DNA of 5,701 nucleotides. It comes from Candidatus Manganitrophaceae bacterium (GTDB lineage: Bacteria > Nitrospirota > Nitrospiria > SBBL01 > Manganitrophaceae). The stretch's first letter is position 1; each line of letters begins with the position of its first letter. Below, piece after piece: positions 1-5,381 of the stretch. The translations under genes and the position numbers were made by a program. The notes below the pieces were generated by a model. That model was not told the origin of the DNA. It saw nothing but the letters and a program-made list of their open reading frames with translations, and did no database searches. The DNA lies in the NCBI GenBank assembly GCA_004297235.1, contig SCUR01000388.1, positions 1 to 5,701 of the forward strand, read 5' to 3'.

Positions 1-870
1 CAGCCGGCTTGCGGTGGTGCAGCGTTGTCCGCTCGTTCCGAAGCCGCCCCAGATCGCCCCCTCGATCGCAAGGTCGAGGTTCGCGTCGTCCATAATGATG
101 ATCGGGTTTTTCCCGCCGGTCTCCATCGTGAAGTGCTTGTGGCTGCCGCCGCAGATGCCGGCCAGCCGCTCCCCGACCGGATTCGAGCCGGTGAAGGAGA
201 CCGCATCGACCTCCGGATGGTGGACCATCGGCTCGCCGGCGGTCTCCCCGAAGCCGTGAACCATGTTCAGCACCCCCGGCGGAAGGCCCGCTTCAATTAA
301 CGTCTCGACAAATCGGGCGGCGCAGACCGGCGTCTCCTCGGCCGGCTTAAAGACGACCGTGTTTCCGGTCACGAGGGCGGGGGTGATCTTCCAGGAGGGG
401 ATCGCGATGGGAAAATTCCAAGGGGTGATCTGAGCGACGACGCCGATCGGGACCCGGACCGATTTCGCATCCTTGTTCGGCAGCTCCGAGGGGACCGTCT
501 CTCCGGAGAGGCGTCTTCCTTCGCCGGCCATGTAATAGGTCATGTCGATCGCCTCTTGCACATCGCCGAGCGACTCCGGCATGACCTTCCCCATCTCCCG
601 GCAGACGAGCTCGCCGAGCTCTTGCTTTCTTTTTACCAGAAGCTCAGCCGCTTTGTAGAGGATCTCGCCCCGTTGGGGCGCCGGCGTCAGGGCCCACTGA
701 CGGAACGCCTTGCGGGCGGCGGTGACCGCCTTATCGACATCGGACGCATCTGAGTCGGCGACGACGCCGACCAGGTCGCGCGTGTCGGCCGGGTTCCGGC
801 TTTCGAACGTCTTCCCCCGCGCCGCTTCGACCCATTTCCCATTGATATAATTTCGAATCTTCTCAGCCAT
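1..870 (-). CDS. NAD(P)+-dependent aldehyde dehydrogenase (5' part, runs off the left edge)
   Basis: This enzyme oxidises an aldehyde to the carboxylic acid in the cytoplasm using NAD+ or NADP+. The frame is open for 290 codons from an ATG at 870-868 and leaves the window without a stop, so roughly 190-200 C-terminal residues are missing by comparison with the usual family length of about 480-490. Family landmarks are in order: ITPWNFP around Asn152 (cofactor and oxyanion-hole Asn), FKPAEETP, FTGSNPVG at 226-233 (Rossmann-fold glycine motif), METGGKNP with general base Glu250, and GQRCT with catalytic nucleophile Cys284. The 34-residue Glu-Cys spacing is the same as in human ALDH2. The start is supported by GAAAGGA at 886-880 and a good promoter further upstream. 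The GGKNP form of the Glu motif recalls ketoglutarate-semialdehyde and betaine-aldehyde type branches, but the substrate cannot be named from this part. It is divergent from radA and probably regulated separately. Confidence 0.95.
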   Translation of the reverse strand, partial: MAEKIRNYINGKWVEAARGKTFESRNPADTRDLVGVVADSDASDVDKAVTAARKAFRQWALTPAPQRGEILYKAAELLVKRKQELGELVCREMGKVMPESLGDVQEAIDMTYYMAGEGRRLSGETVPSELPNKDAKSVRVPIGVVAQITPWNFPIAIPSWKITPALVTGNTVVFKPAEETPVCAARFVETLIEAGLPPGVLNMVHGFGETAGEPMVHHPEVDAVSFTGSNPVGERLAGICGGSHKHFTMETGGKNPIIIMDDANLDLAIEGAIWGGFGTSGQRCTTASRL

Positions 871-895
871 TTTCGTATTTCCTTTCAACGTTTTC

Positions 896-924
896 ATTCT
901 ATCCAAAAAGGGTTGAAAAGACAA
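896..924 (-). promoter_or_regulatory. Predicted sigma70-type promoter of the aldehyde dehydrogenase gene
   Basis: Read on the minus strand, TTGTCT (924-919) is followed after exactly 17 bases by TAGAAT (901-896). These match the -35 and -10 consensus at 4/6 and 5/6 positions. The predicted transcript start, near 889, leaves a leader of about 19 bases that holds the GAAAGGA ribosome-binding site. Spacing and placement are ideal, but the call is from sequence alone. Confidence 0.6.
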
Positions 925-928
925 CTGG

Positions 929-1016
929 GTGAGGAGTAGTGAGGAGGGAGGAGTGAGGAGTAGGGTCCAAAGATTGAAGGCATTTTTCTCCTCACCCCTC
1001 ACTACTAACTCCTCAC
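929..1016. repeat. Imperfect inverted repeat made of GAGGAG-type direct repeats
   Basis: The left arm (929-960) has four copies of GAGGAG, at 931, 941, 948 and 955. The right arm (988-1016) has the complement CTCCTC at 988 and 1009, plus a degenerate CCCCTC at 995. Three 8-base segments pair exactly: 929-936 with 1009-1016, 937-944 with 997-1004, and 953-960 with 988-995. They are separated by bulges at 945-952, 996 and 1005-1008, around a loop at 961-987. The element lies between the -35 boxes of two divergent promoters. It could be a dispersed intergenic repeat, an operator with several binding sites, or slippage-prone minisatellite DNA. It does not look like a normal terminator, because both neighbouring genes start rather than end here. 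Confidence 0.8.
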
Positions 1017-1036
1017 GCATTTCTCTTTTTCATCGT

Positions 1037-1065
1037 TTGCTTTTTGAAAATTGATCGATTATGAT
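1037..1065 (+). promoter_or_regulatory. Predicted sigma70-type promoter of the radA cluster
   Basis: TTGCTT (1037-1042) is followed after 17 bases by TATGAT (1060-1065), a 5/6 match to the -10 consensus; the -35 box is weaker (3/6). Transcription would start near 1072, leaving only about 12 bases before the radA ATG at 1084, with the AAAGG binding site at the very 5' end of the message. That short leader is a caution. If correct, the promoter rules out the upstream in-frame TTG at 1051 as the radA start. Confidence 0.4.
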
Positions 1066-1070
1066 GAGGA

Positions 1071-1075
1071 AAAGG
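1071..1075 (+). promoter_or_regulatory. Ribosome-binding site deciding the radA start
   Basis: AAAGG lies 8 bases before the ATG at 1084, within a purine-rich run. No comparable site precedes the alternative TTG at 1051. It therefore supports the shorter RadA, which begins MAKIKTVFYC. Confidence 0.5.
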
Positions 1076-1083
1076 TAAGGGAA

Positions 1084-2475
1084 ATGGCGAAAATTAAAAC
1101 GGTCTTTTATTGCCAGGAGTGCGGCCATCAGTCGCCCAAATGGCTGGGGAAATGCCCTGACTGCGGCGTTTGGAATTCGCTCGTCGAAGAGCGGGTGGAG
1201 CCCAACCTGGGGAAGAATCAGGAGTCCCGATGGCTGGCCCAGGGAGAGCTCGATCGGGAAATCTGGGCGCCGAAGCCGGTCACGCAAATTCTCCCCACCT
1301 CTGAGCTGCGGGCGAAGACCGGTTCGCCCGAATTCGATCGGGTCTTAGGGGGCGGCATCGTCGCCGGATCGGTGGTCCTCATCGGGGGTGATCCGGGAAT
1401 CGGGAAGTCGACCCTCTTGCTCCAGTCGCTCGATCAAATGGGAGCCGGTCGCGGCAAAGTCCTCTATGTCTCCGGGGAAGAGTCGCCCGCGCAGATCAAA
1501 TTGCGCGCCGACCGGCTTCGAATCTCCTCCGACCATCTCTACATCCTCGCCGAGACCGCCTTCGAAGAAATCATTCATCACGCCCAAGTTGTTCAGCCGG
1601 TCGCGATCGTCGTTGATTCGATCCAGACGGTCTACACGCGCCAGCTCAGCTCCGCCCCCGGCAGTGTCACACAGATTCGGGAGGTCGCCTCTCAGCTGAT
1701 GTTCTACGCCAAACGGGCCAACGTCGCGGTCTTGATCGTCGGCCATGTGACCAAAGAGGGATCGATTGCGGGACCGCGCGTCCTCGAGCATATCGTCGAT
1801 ACGGTTCTCTATTTCGAGGGGGACAAGGGCCATCCCTATCGAATTCTTCGGGCGATCAAGAATCGATTCGGATCGACGAACGAGCTCGGGGTTTTCGAAA
1901 TGAAAGGGGCCGGCCTGGCCGACGTCGAGAATCCCTCGGGGCTTTTCCTTGCCGAGCGGCCGCGTGACGCGGCCGGCTCCGTCGTCGTCGCGGCGCAGGA
2001 GGGAACCCGGCCGATCTTGGTGGAGCTGCAGGCGTTGGTCAGCGCCTCTTATCTCGGTACGGCGCGGCGGATGGCGCTGGGGGTCGATCCGAATCGGGTC
2101 TCGCTCCTTCTGGCGGTTCTGGAGAAGCGGGCGGGTCTTCATCTGGCGGGCCAGGATGTCTTTATTAATGTCGTCACGGGGATTCAGGTCGACGAGCCGG
2201 CGATCGACTTGGGAATCGCGTCGGCGGTGGCCTCCAGCTTCCGGGAGCGTCCGATCGATCCGGGAACGGTGATCTTTGGAGAGGTCGGATTGGCCGGGGA
2301 GATTCGGAGCGTCCAGCAGCCGACCCTTCGGATTCGCGAGGCCGAAAAGCTCGGGTTCAAACGGTGTATCCTCCCCAAGCGGAATCAGGAATTGCTTCAA
2401 GAAGAGGGAGAGATCGGCAACACACTGGAAGTGATCGGCGTGTCCCACATCGCCGAGGCGCTCGAATTAATTTAG
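1084..2475 (+). CDS. radA: DNA repair protein RadA (Sms), RecA-like branch-migration ATPase
   Basis: RadA is a cytoplasmic hexameric ATPase that acts with RecA in homologous recombination, extending and processing strand-exchange intermediates. The 463-residue product matches the usual length of about 455-460. Domains in order: an N-terminal C4 zinc finger (Cys10, Cys13, Cys24, Cys27); a RecA-like core with Walker A GGDPGIGKST at 101-110 and a Walker B-type strand ending VVDSIQT (Asp178); the RadA-specific KNRFG motif at 259-263; and a C-terminal Lon-protease-like domain from about 290 to the end, with the typical NVVTGIQV and VIFGEVGLAGEIR stretches. All key motifs are intact. An in-frame TTG at 1051 would add 11 residues, but it lacks a ribosome-binding site and overlaps the predicted promoter, so the ATG at 1084 is preferred. 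It is the first gene of the plus-strand cluster. Confidence 0.98.
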   Translation: MAKIKTVFYCQECGHQSPKWLGKCPDCGVWNSLVEERVEPNLGKNQESRWLAQGELDREIWAPKPVTQILPTSELRAKTGSPEFDRVLGGGIVAGSVVLIGGDPGIGKSTLLLQSLDQMGAGRGKVLYVSGEESPAQIKLRADRLRISSDHLYILAETAFEEIIHHAQVVQPVAIVVDSIQTVYTRQLSSAPGSVTQIREVASQLMFYAKRANVAVLIVGHVTKEGSIAGPRVLEHIVDTVLYFEGDKGHPYRILRAIKNRFGSTNELGVFEMKGAGLADVENPSGLFLAERPRDAAGSVVVAAQEGTRPILVELQALVSASYLGTARRMALGVDPNRVSLLLAVLEKRAGLHLAGQDVFINVVTGIQVDEPAIDLGIASAVASSFRERPIDPGTVIFGEVGLAGEIRSVQQPTLRIREAEKLGFKRCILPKRNQELLQEEGEIGNTLEVIGVSHIAEALELI

Positions 2476-2478
2476 GAG
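2474..2478 (+). promoter_or_regulatory. Ribosome-binding site overlapping the radA stop codon
   Basis: AGGAG overlaps the last two bases of the radA TAG and sits 6 bases before the TTG start at 2485. This justifies the non-ATG start of the lipoprotein gene and implies translational coupling to radA. Confidence 0.7.
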
Positions 2479-2484
2479 AAAAGG

Positions 2485-3231
2485 TTGGCCCGTTCCTGGT
2501 TTGGCCTGGGGCTGGTGGTCCTCCTGCTCCTCTCGGCCTGTGCGAAAGGGGAACTCCGGCCCGCCGAAGAGGCGGTGAAGAAAGACGCTTCGTTGGAGGA
2601 GCTGCTCACCCTTTATCAACTCCGCCGCGAGGAGTGGAACGGATTTAAAGGGCTTCTGGAGATCACGGCCGATTCAAAACGGCAGGGTCGCCATACCTTT
2701 CAGGCAAGCTGGGTTTTCCAAAATGGAGAGACCCGAATCCGCGGATTTAATCTCTTGGGGGGAACCCTTTTTGAATTGCGGCTGGCCGGCCCGAGGGTGA
2801 CGCTTCATCTTCCATCGGAGCGCCGGACGATCGAGGCGACCCGAGATGAATTTGAGGAGCAGATCCAAGAGGTCGTTCCGATCGGCTCTCCGGCGCTGAT
2901 CGACTGGGTCAATCGGGGGGCGATTCCCGATCCGTCGCCGCCGCTGCTTCCGGCCCTGGAGAAGGGGGAAGAGCGCTTCACCCTTTACCTTTTGAGGGCC
3001 CTGCCTGGGAAGGCCGTTCTCCAAGAGAAAATCTCGATGGAGCGGACGGCGTTCCGGGTGGAACAGGTCGAGATGTTCGATTTCAGTGGCGAGCGGCGCG
3101 CTTTTCTCCGCTTCGCGGATTACCGGAAAGTGGGAAAACAGGATTTTCCTTTCGAGGTTCGAGGGGAGAGCCAAGGAGAAAAGGTGACGCTCCGATTCAA
3201 AGAGGTTTCATTGATCGGTCCGCCGTCGTGA
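2485..3231 (+). CDS. Predicted outer-membrane lipoprotein, LolB-like / LolA-fold (function unknown)
   Basis: The 248-residue product begins with a lipoprotein signal: Arg3, a hydrophobic stretch at 6-16, then lipobox Leu16-Ser17-Ala18-Cys19. Ala, not Asp, follows the lipidated Cys, which by the enterobacterial sorting rule favours the outer membrane. The mature part is rich in alternating beta-strand patterns. The order of SWVFQNGETRIRGFNLLGG, a FELRLAG strand and a later LIDWVNRGAIPDP segment recalls LolB, where a W-V-x-G-x-P-type motif occurs at a similar place; the DUF4292 family has a related LolA/LolB fold. LolB inserts lipoproteins into the outer membrane, but a fold-level resemblance does not prove that role here. 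The TTG start is chosen because an AGGAG site precedes it at 6-base spacing and the signal peptide begins immediately. The stop overlaps a possible GTG upstream of tsaB. Confidence 0.85.
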   Translation: MARSWFGLGLVVLLLLSACAKGELRPAEEAVKKDASLEELLTLYQLRREEWNGFKGLLEITADSKRQGRHTFQASWVFQNGETRIRGFNLLGGTLFELRLAGPRVTLHLPSERRTIEATRDEFEEQIQEVVPIGSPALIDWVNRGAIPDPSPPLLPALEKGEERFTLYLLRALPGKAVLQEKISMERTAFRVEQVEMFDFSGERRAFLRFADYRKVGKQDFPFEVRGESQGEKVTLRFKEVSLIGPPS

Positions 3232-3251
3232 AAATGGAGCAGGGCAAGGGG

Positions 3252-4022
3252 ATGAAGATCCTCTCGATTGAGACGGCCACGCTGGCCGGGGGGGTCGCGT
3301 TGATGGACGAAGCGCGGCTGATCGCGGAGTATCGCCTTCATGTCGAGGTGCGCCATTCCGAACGGCTTCTCTCGGCGATCGACCGGCTCCTCTCCGACAG
3401 CGGAACGTCGGTGGCCGATCTCGACGCGATTGCCGTTTCGATCGGGCCCGGATCGTTCACCGGATTGCGCGTCGGTCTGTCTACGGCGAAGGGGCTTGCG
3501 ATGGGGGGCGGAAAGCCGCTGGTCACGGTCCCGACGCTGGAGGCGATGGCGTTTCTCTTCCCCTATTCGAGCGCGCTGATTGCGCCGATGCTCGATGCCC
3601 GGCGTCAGGAGGTCTACTGGGCGTTGTTCGATACCCACGGGGGAAGTCCCGTTCGGCTCCATCCCGAGGAGGCGGCCTCGCCCGAGGCGGTTCTGGAATC
3701 GATCGGGCGTCTCGATCAACCGGTCCTTTTCGTCGGAGAGGGGGCGGAAAAATATCGGGCGCTGCTTCTTGCGCGCAGACCGGAGAGAGCGCTTTTCCCG
3801 CCGCAGACGCTCCAGTTTCCCTCCGCGGCGGCGGTGGCGGAGCTCGGCCTCGCCAAGTTGAAGAAAGGAGAGGTTCACGCTTCGGAGGAGGTGATCCCGT
3901 TTTATCTGCGGGCCTCCACCGCCGAGCTGAACCACCAGGCGAAATCGGATCGGCGGGCGGGGGCCTTCGAGAAATCCCGGGAGGCCGGGCAAACCAGCGG
4001 CCGGGAGAGCGGGCCGGGATAA
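3252..4022 (+). CDS. tsaB: tRNA threonylcarbamoyladenosine biosynthesis protein TsaB
   Basis: TsaB is an ASKHA-fold, catalytically inactive paralogue of TsaD. It scaffolds TsaD and TsaE in the cytoplasm during formation of t6A37 on ANN-decoding tRNAs. The 256-residue product starts with the family hallmark MKILSIETAT, and has HSE at 35-37 and GPGSFTGLRVGLSTAKGLA from 65 onward. The second lobe (about 105-228) ends in a typical IPFYLR strand. In-frame GTG 3228 and ATG 3234 would add 8 or 6 residues, but neither has a ribosome-binding site; AGGG at 3241-3244 is well placed for the ATG at 3252, where family homology begins. Beyond the normal end there is an unusual basic, Gly/Ser-rich tail of about 25 residues, making the protein longer than E. 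coli TsaB (231). rimI follows 16 bases downstream, a pairing common in bacteria. Confidence 0.96.
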   Translation: MKILSIETATLAGGVALMDEARLIAEYRLHVEVRHSERLLSAIDRLLSDSGTSVADLDAIAVSIGPGSFTGLRVGLSTAKGLAMGGGKPLVTVPTLEAMAFLFPYSSALIAPMLDARRQEVYWALFDTHGGSPVRLHPEEAASPEAVLESIGRLDQPVLFVGEGAEKYRALLLARRPERALFPPQTLQFPSAAAVAELGLAKLKKGEVHASEEVIPFYLRASTAELNHQAKSDRRAGAFEKSREAGQTSGRESGPG

Positions 4023-4038
4023 GGCTCCGGCGAAAGCG

Positions 4039-4542
4039 ATGGAATGGGATATGAATAAGAGAGCGGCTTCGGTCTCCATCGCCTTCGATCGAATGACGCC
4101 GGCCGATGTCGAAAGGGTATTGGCGATCGAGCAGGCGGCTTACACCTCCCCTTGGACGAGGAGGATGTTTGAATCCGAGCTGTGGGAAAATCCGTTCTCA
4201 TTCGCCTATGTGGCGAGAGAGGAGGAGCAGCGCCGAATCGTCGGCTACGTTCTCTTTTGGATGGTTTACGACGAGCTGCACTTGATGAACGTGGCGGTTG
4301 ACCCCGCGTGGCGCAAACGGGGCATCGGGGAAGAGCTGGTTCGCTTCGCGATCAATACCGGCGTGGGACGGGGGATTCGGATGGCCACCCTGGAAGTCCG
4401 CACATCGAATCTCACGGCGCAATCGCTCTACCGGAAGCTCGGGTTCCACCAAGTCGGGGTTCGACGCAGCTACTATCGGGAGCCGAGGGAAGATGCGCTC
4501 TTGCTCCAATGTGAATTTGACGGGAAGCCGGAAGAGGGTTAA
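4039..4542 (+). CDS. rimI: Ribosomal-protein-alanine N-acetyltransferase RimI (GNAT family)
   Basis: RimI transfers acetyl from acetyl-CoA to protein N-termini, classically Ala1 of ribosomal protein S18. The 167-residue product has a complete GNAT fold. N-terminal SPWT (37-40) is typical of RimI; NVAVDPAWRKRGIG at 84-97 supplies the acetyl-CoA pyrophosphate loop (Arg92-x-x-Gly95-x-Gly97); and LEVRTSN with Glu119, then Tyr131 in LYRKLGF, align with the catalytic Glu103 and Tyr115 of Salmonella RimI with the same 12-residue spacing. The start is uncertain: an in-frame ATG at 4051 would remove four residues and has a weak GGA 7 bases upstream, whereas the ATG at 4039 has no clear site. It lies 16 bases after tsaB and probably shares its transcript. 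Confidence 0.93.
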   Translation: MEWDMNKRAASVSIAFDRMTPADVERVLAIEQAAYTSPWTRRMFESELWENPFSFAYVAREEEQRRIVGYVLFWMVYDELHLMNVAVDPAWRKRGIGEELVRFAINTGVGRGIRMATLEVRTSNLTAQSLYRKLGFHQVGVRRSYYREPREDALLLQCEFDGKPEEG

Positions 4543-4581
4543 AAAGGTTTGCCGTGTGGTATCTTTAAACCATTTCAATAA

Positions 4582-4595
4582 CCTCATGAGGGGGG
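4582..4595 (+). promoter_or_regulatory. Ribosome-binding site embedded in a short palindrome, before the DUF465 gene
   Basis: GAGGGGGG (4588-4595) ends 4 bases before the ATG at 4600, with its AGGGG core a little further off. The first part of this site lies inside a perfect 10-base palindrome, CCTCATGAGG (4582-4591). The binding site is convincing; a regulatory role for the palindrome is speculative. Confidence 0.5.
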
Positions 4596-4599
4596 ATCG

Positions 4600-4881
4600 A
4601 TGGAAAAAGAAGAAAAAATCATCGAAGAGCTCCGCGAGAAAAACCGGCATTTTCGCCACCTCGAGAAATTGCACGGGGAACTCGACCAATCGCTTCAGCA
4701 GATGGGGCGAAGAAGAGTCCTCACTCCTCAAGAGGAGATTCAAAAGAAGGAATTCCAGAAGAAAAAGCTGGCCGCCAAAGATGAGATGGTGCAGATGATT
4801 CGACAGTGTATAACGACCGGACGGACCGATTTTGAAAAGTCGGCGAAGCGGGTCTCCAACCTGTCGGCCGGAAGGCGCTAA
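4600..4881 (+). CDS. DUF465 / YdcH-like small coiled-coil protein
   Basis: The 93-residue, highly charged, mostly helical product matches the DUF465 pattern. A first helix carries N-x-x-F-x-x-L-x-x-x-H-x-x-LD (Asn15 to Asp29). A connector (about 35-44) follows, then a second helix with KK-E-FQKKKLAAKDEM (49-63), whose K-x-LAxKDEM ending is characteristic. The two helices probably form an antiparallel hairpin and may oligomerise. Family members are usually about 70-80 residues; this one carries about 25 extra residues after the second helix, including Cys70 and a basic end. There is no signal peptide or membrane segment, so it is presumably cytoplasmic. No precise function is known for the family and none is implied by the neighbours. 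A 57-base gap separates it from rimI, so it may share that transcript. Confidence 0.8.
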   Translation: MEKEEKIIEELREKNRHFRHLEKLHGELDQSLQQMGRRRVLTPQEEIQKKEFQKKKLAAKDEMVQMIRQCITTGRTDFEKSAKRVSNLSAGRR

Positions 4882-4977
4882 ACGGGCCAGAGAAATGCGG
4901 AGTGCGGTGTAACAGAGGGTTTGTTTTACGTTCGGCACGCCGTATTCCGGAATCGACACTTCAGAAATGAGACGCCT

Positions 4978-5223
4978 TTGTTTGGGATTGGTTTCCCGGA
5001 ACTGCTGTTGATCCTGGTGATCGCATTGGTGATCCTGGGCCCTGAAAAGCTTCCGCAGATCGCGCGGGCCGTCGGAAGGGGCCTGTATGAGATACGCCGC
5101 GCGACCGAGGAGGTGCGGGCCGAGATCGAAAAAGGGGACGCGGAGGAATCTCCCAAGAAGGGCGATGGCGAGGAATTTCCCAAGAAGCCGGAGGCCTCTC
5201 CGACGAAAACGGGTGAAACATAG
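4978..5223 (+). CDS. tatB: Twin-arginine translocase subunit, TatA/TatB family (TatB-like membrane part)
   Basis: This is a small subunit of the Tat system, which exports folded proteins carrying twin-arginine signals across the inner membrane. With the TTG start at 4978 the product is 81 residues and begins MFGIGFPEL, the expected family N-terminus. A single membrane helix (about 7-20) is followed by the hinge Leu20-Gly21-Pro22, then an amphipathic helix (about 25-50). Glu8 and LGPEKLP are TatB-like; TatA normally has Phe-Gly at the hinge. The length is closer to TatA, since E. coli TatB has 171 residues, so the protein may serve either or both roles. The charged tail holds a 9-residue tandem repeat. 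The TTG has only a poor GAGA binding site; another TTG at 4921 would add 19 residues before the membrane helix and is less likely. tatC follows. Confidence 0.88.
   Translation: MFGIGFPELLLILVIALVILGPEKLPQIARAVGRGLYEIRRATEEVRAEIEKGDAEESPKKGDGEEFPKKPEASPTKTGET
5134..5187 (+). repeat. 27-base tandem repeat (two copies) in the TatA/B tail
   Basis: Copies 5134-5160 and 5161-5187 agree at 22 of 27 bases and encode GDAEESPKK and GDGEEFPKK (residues 53-61 and 62-70). The repeat is in frame and lies in the charged, probably disordered C-terminal tail. It suggests a local duplication that has since drifted. Confidence 0.75.
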
Positions 5224-5366
5224 AACGATTTTGGGATGTTTTTTCCCGTTCAGAGCGCGGCGGGACTTTACGGGGGGGATTTCGAGCGTTATCGCATGAC
5301 ACCGATTCGAGGGAGGAGCGGAGATAAAGGGGGGATTGAGAGAAGGTGAAAAAGCCGGCCGGAAGT

Positions 5367-5373
5367 AGGGGGG
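5367..5373 (+). promoter_or_regulatory. Ribosome-binding site deciding the tatC start
   Basis: AGGGGGG lies 8 bases before the ATG at 5382. It favours that start over the in-frame GTG at 5346, whose upstream AGAAG is too close to work well. Confidence 0.5.
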
Positions 5374-5381
5374 CGGCAGAG

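Noticed and set aside
14..753. Short plus-strand open frames opposite the aldehyde dehydrogenase gene
   Set aside because: They lie antisense to a continuous 290-codon reading with all aldehyde dehydrogenase motifs, and have no recognisable products.
1345..2448. 367-codon open frame on the minus strand opposite radA
   Set aside because: It mirrors the radA coding frame in GC-rich DNA, its product (Arg/Asp/Leu-rich) resembles no family I know, and radA is unambiguous.
3120..4079. 319-codon open frame on the minus strand opposite tsaB
   Set aside because: It is antisense to tsaB and the lipoprotein end, with an Arg/Pro-rich low-complexity product; both sense genes have clear signatures.
4546..4571. 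GGTTT and AAACC inverted pair after rimI as a terminator or operator
   Set aside because: A 5-base stem with a 16-base loop is too weak, and no U-tract follows.
4921..4948. Possible promoter TTGTTT-N16-TATTCC before the TatA/B gene
   Set aside because: The -10 box matches only 3/6 and the spacer is 16; not distinguishable from chance.
4198..4959. 253-codon open frame on the minus strand opposite rimI and the DUF465 gene
   Set aside because: Shadow of two recognisable sense genes. Its Phe/Leu-rich stretches are the antisense reading of Lys/Glu-rich codons in the DUF465 gene.
5223..5251. Possible terminator hairpin after the TatA/B gene (GAACG pairing with CGTTC)
   Set aside because: Only a 5-base stem with poorly aligned inner pairs, and no T-run after it.
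5296..5349. 17-codon open frame (ATG 5296 to TGA 5347-5349) before tatC
   Set aside because: No ribosome-binding site and no recognisable leader-peptide features; expected by chance.
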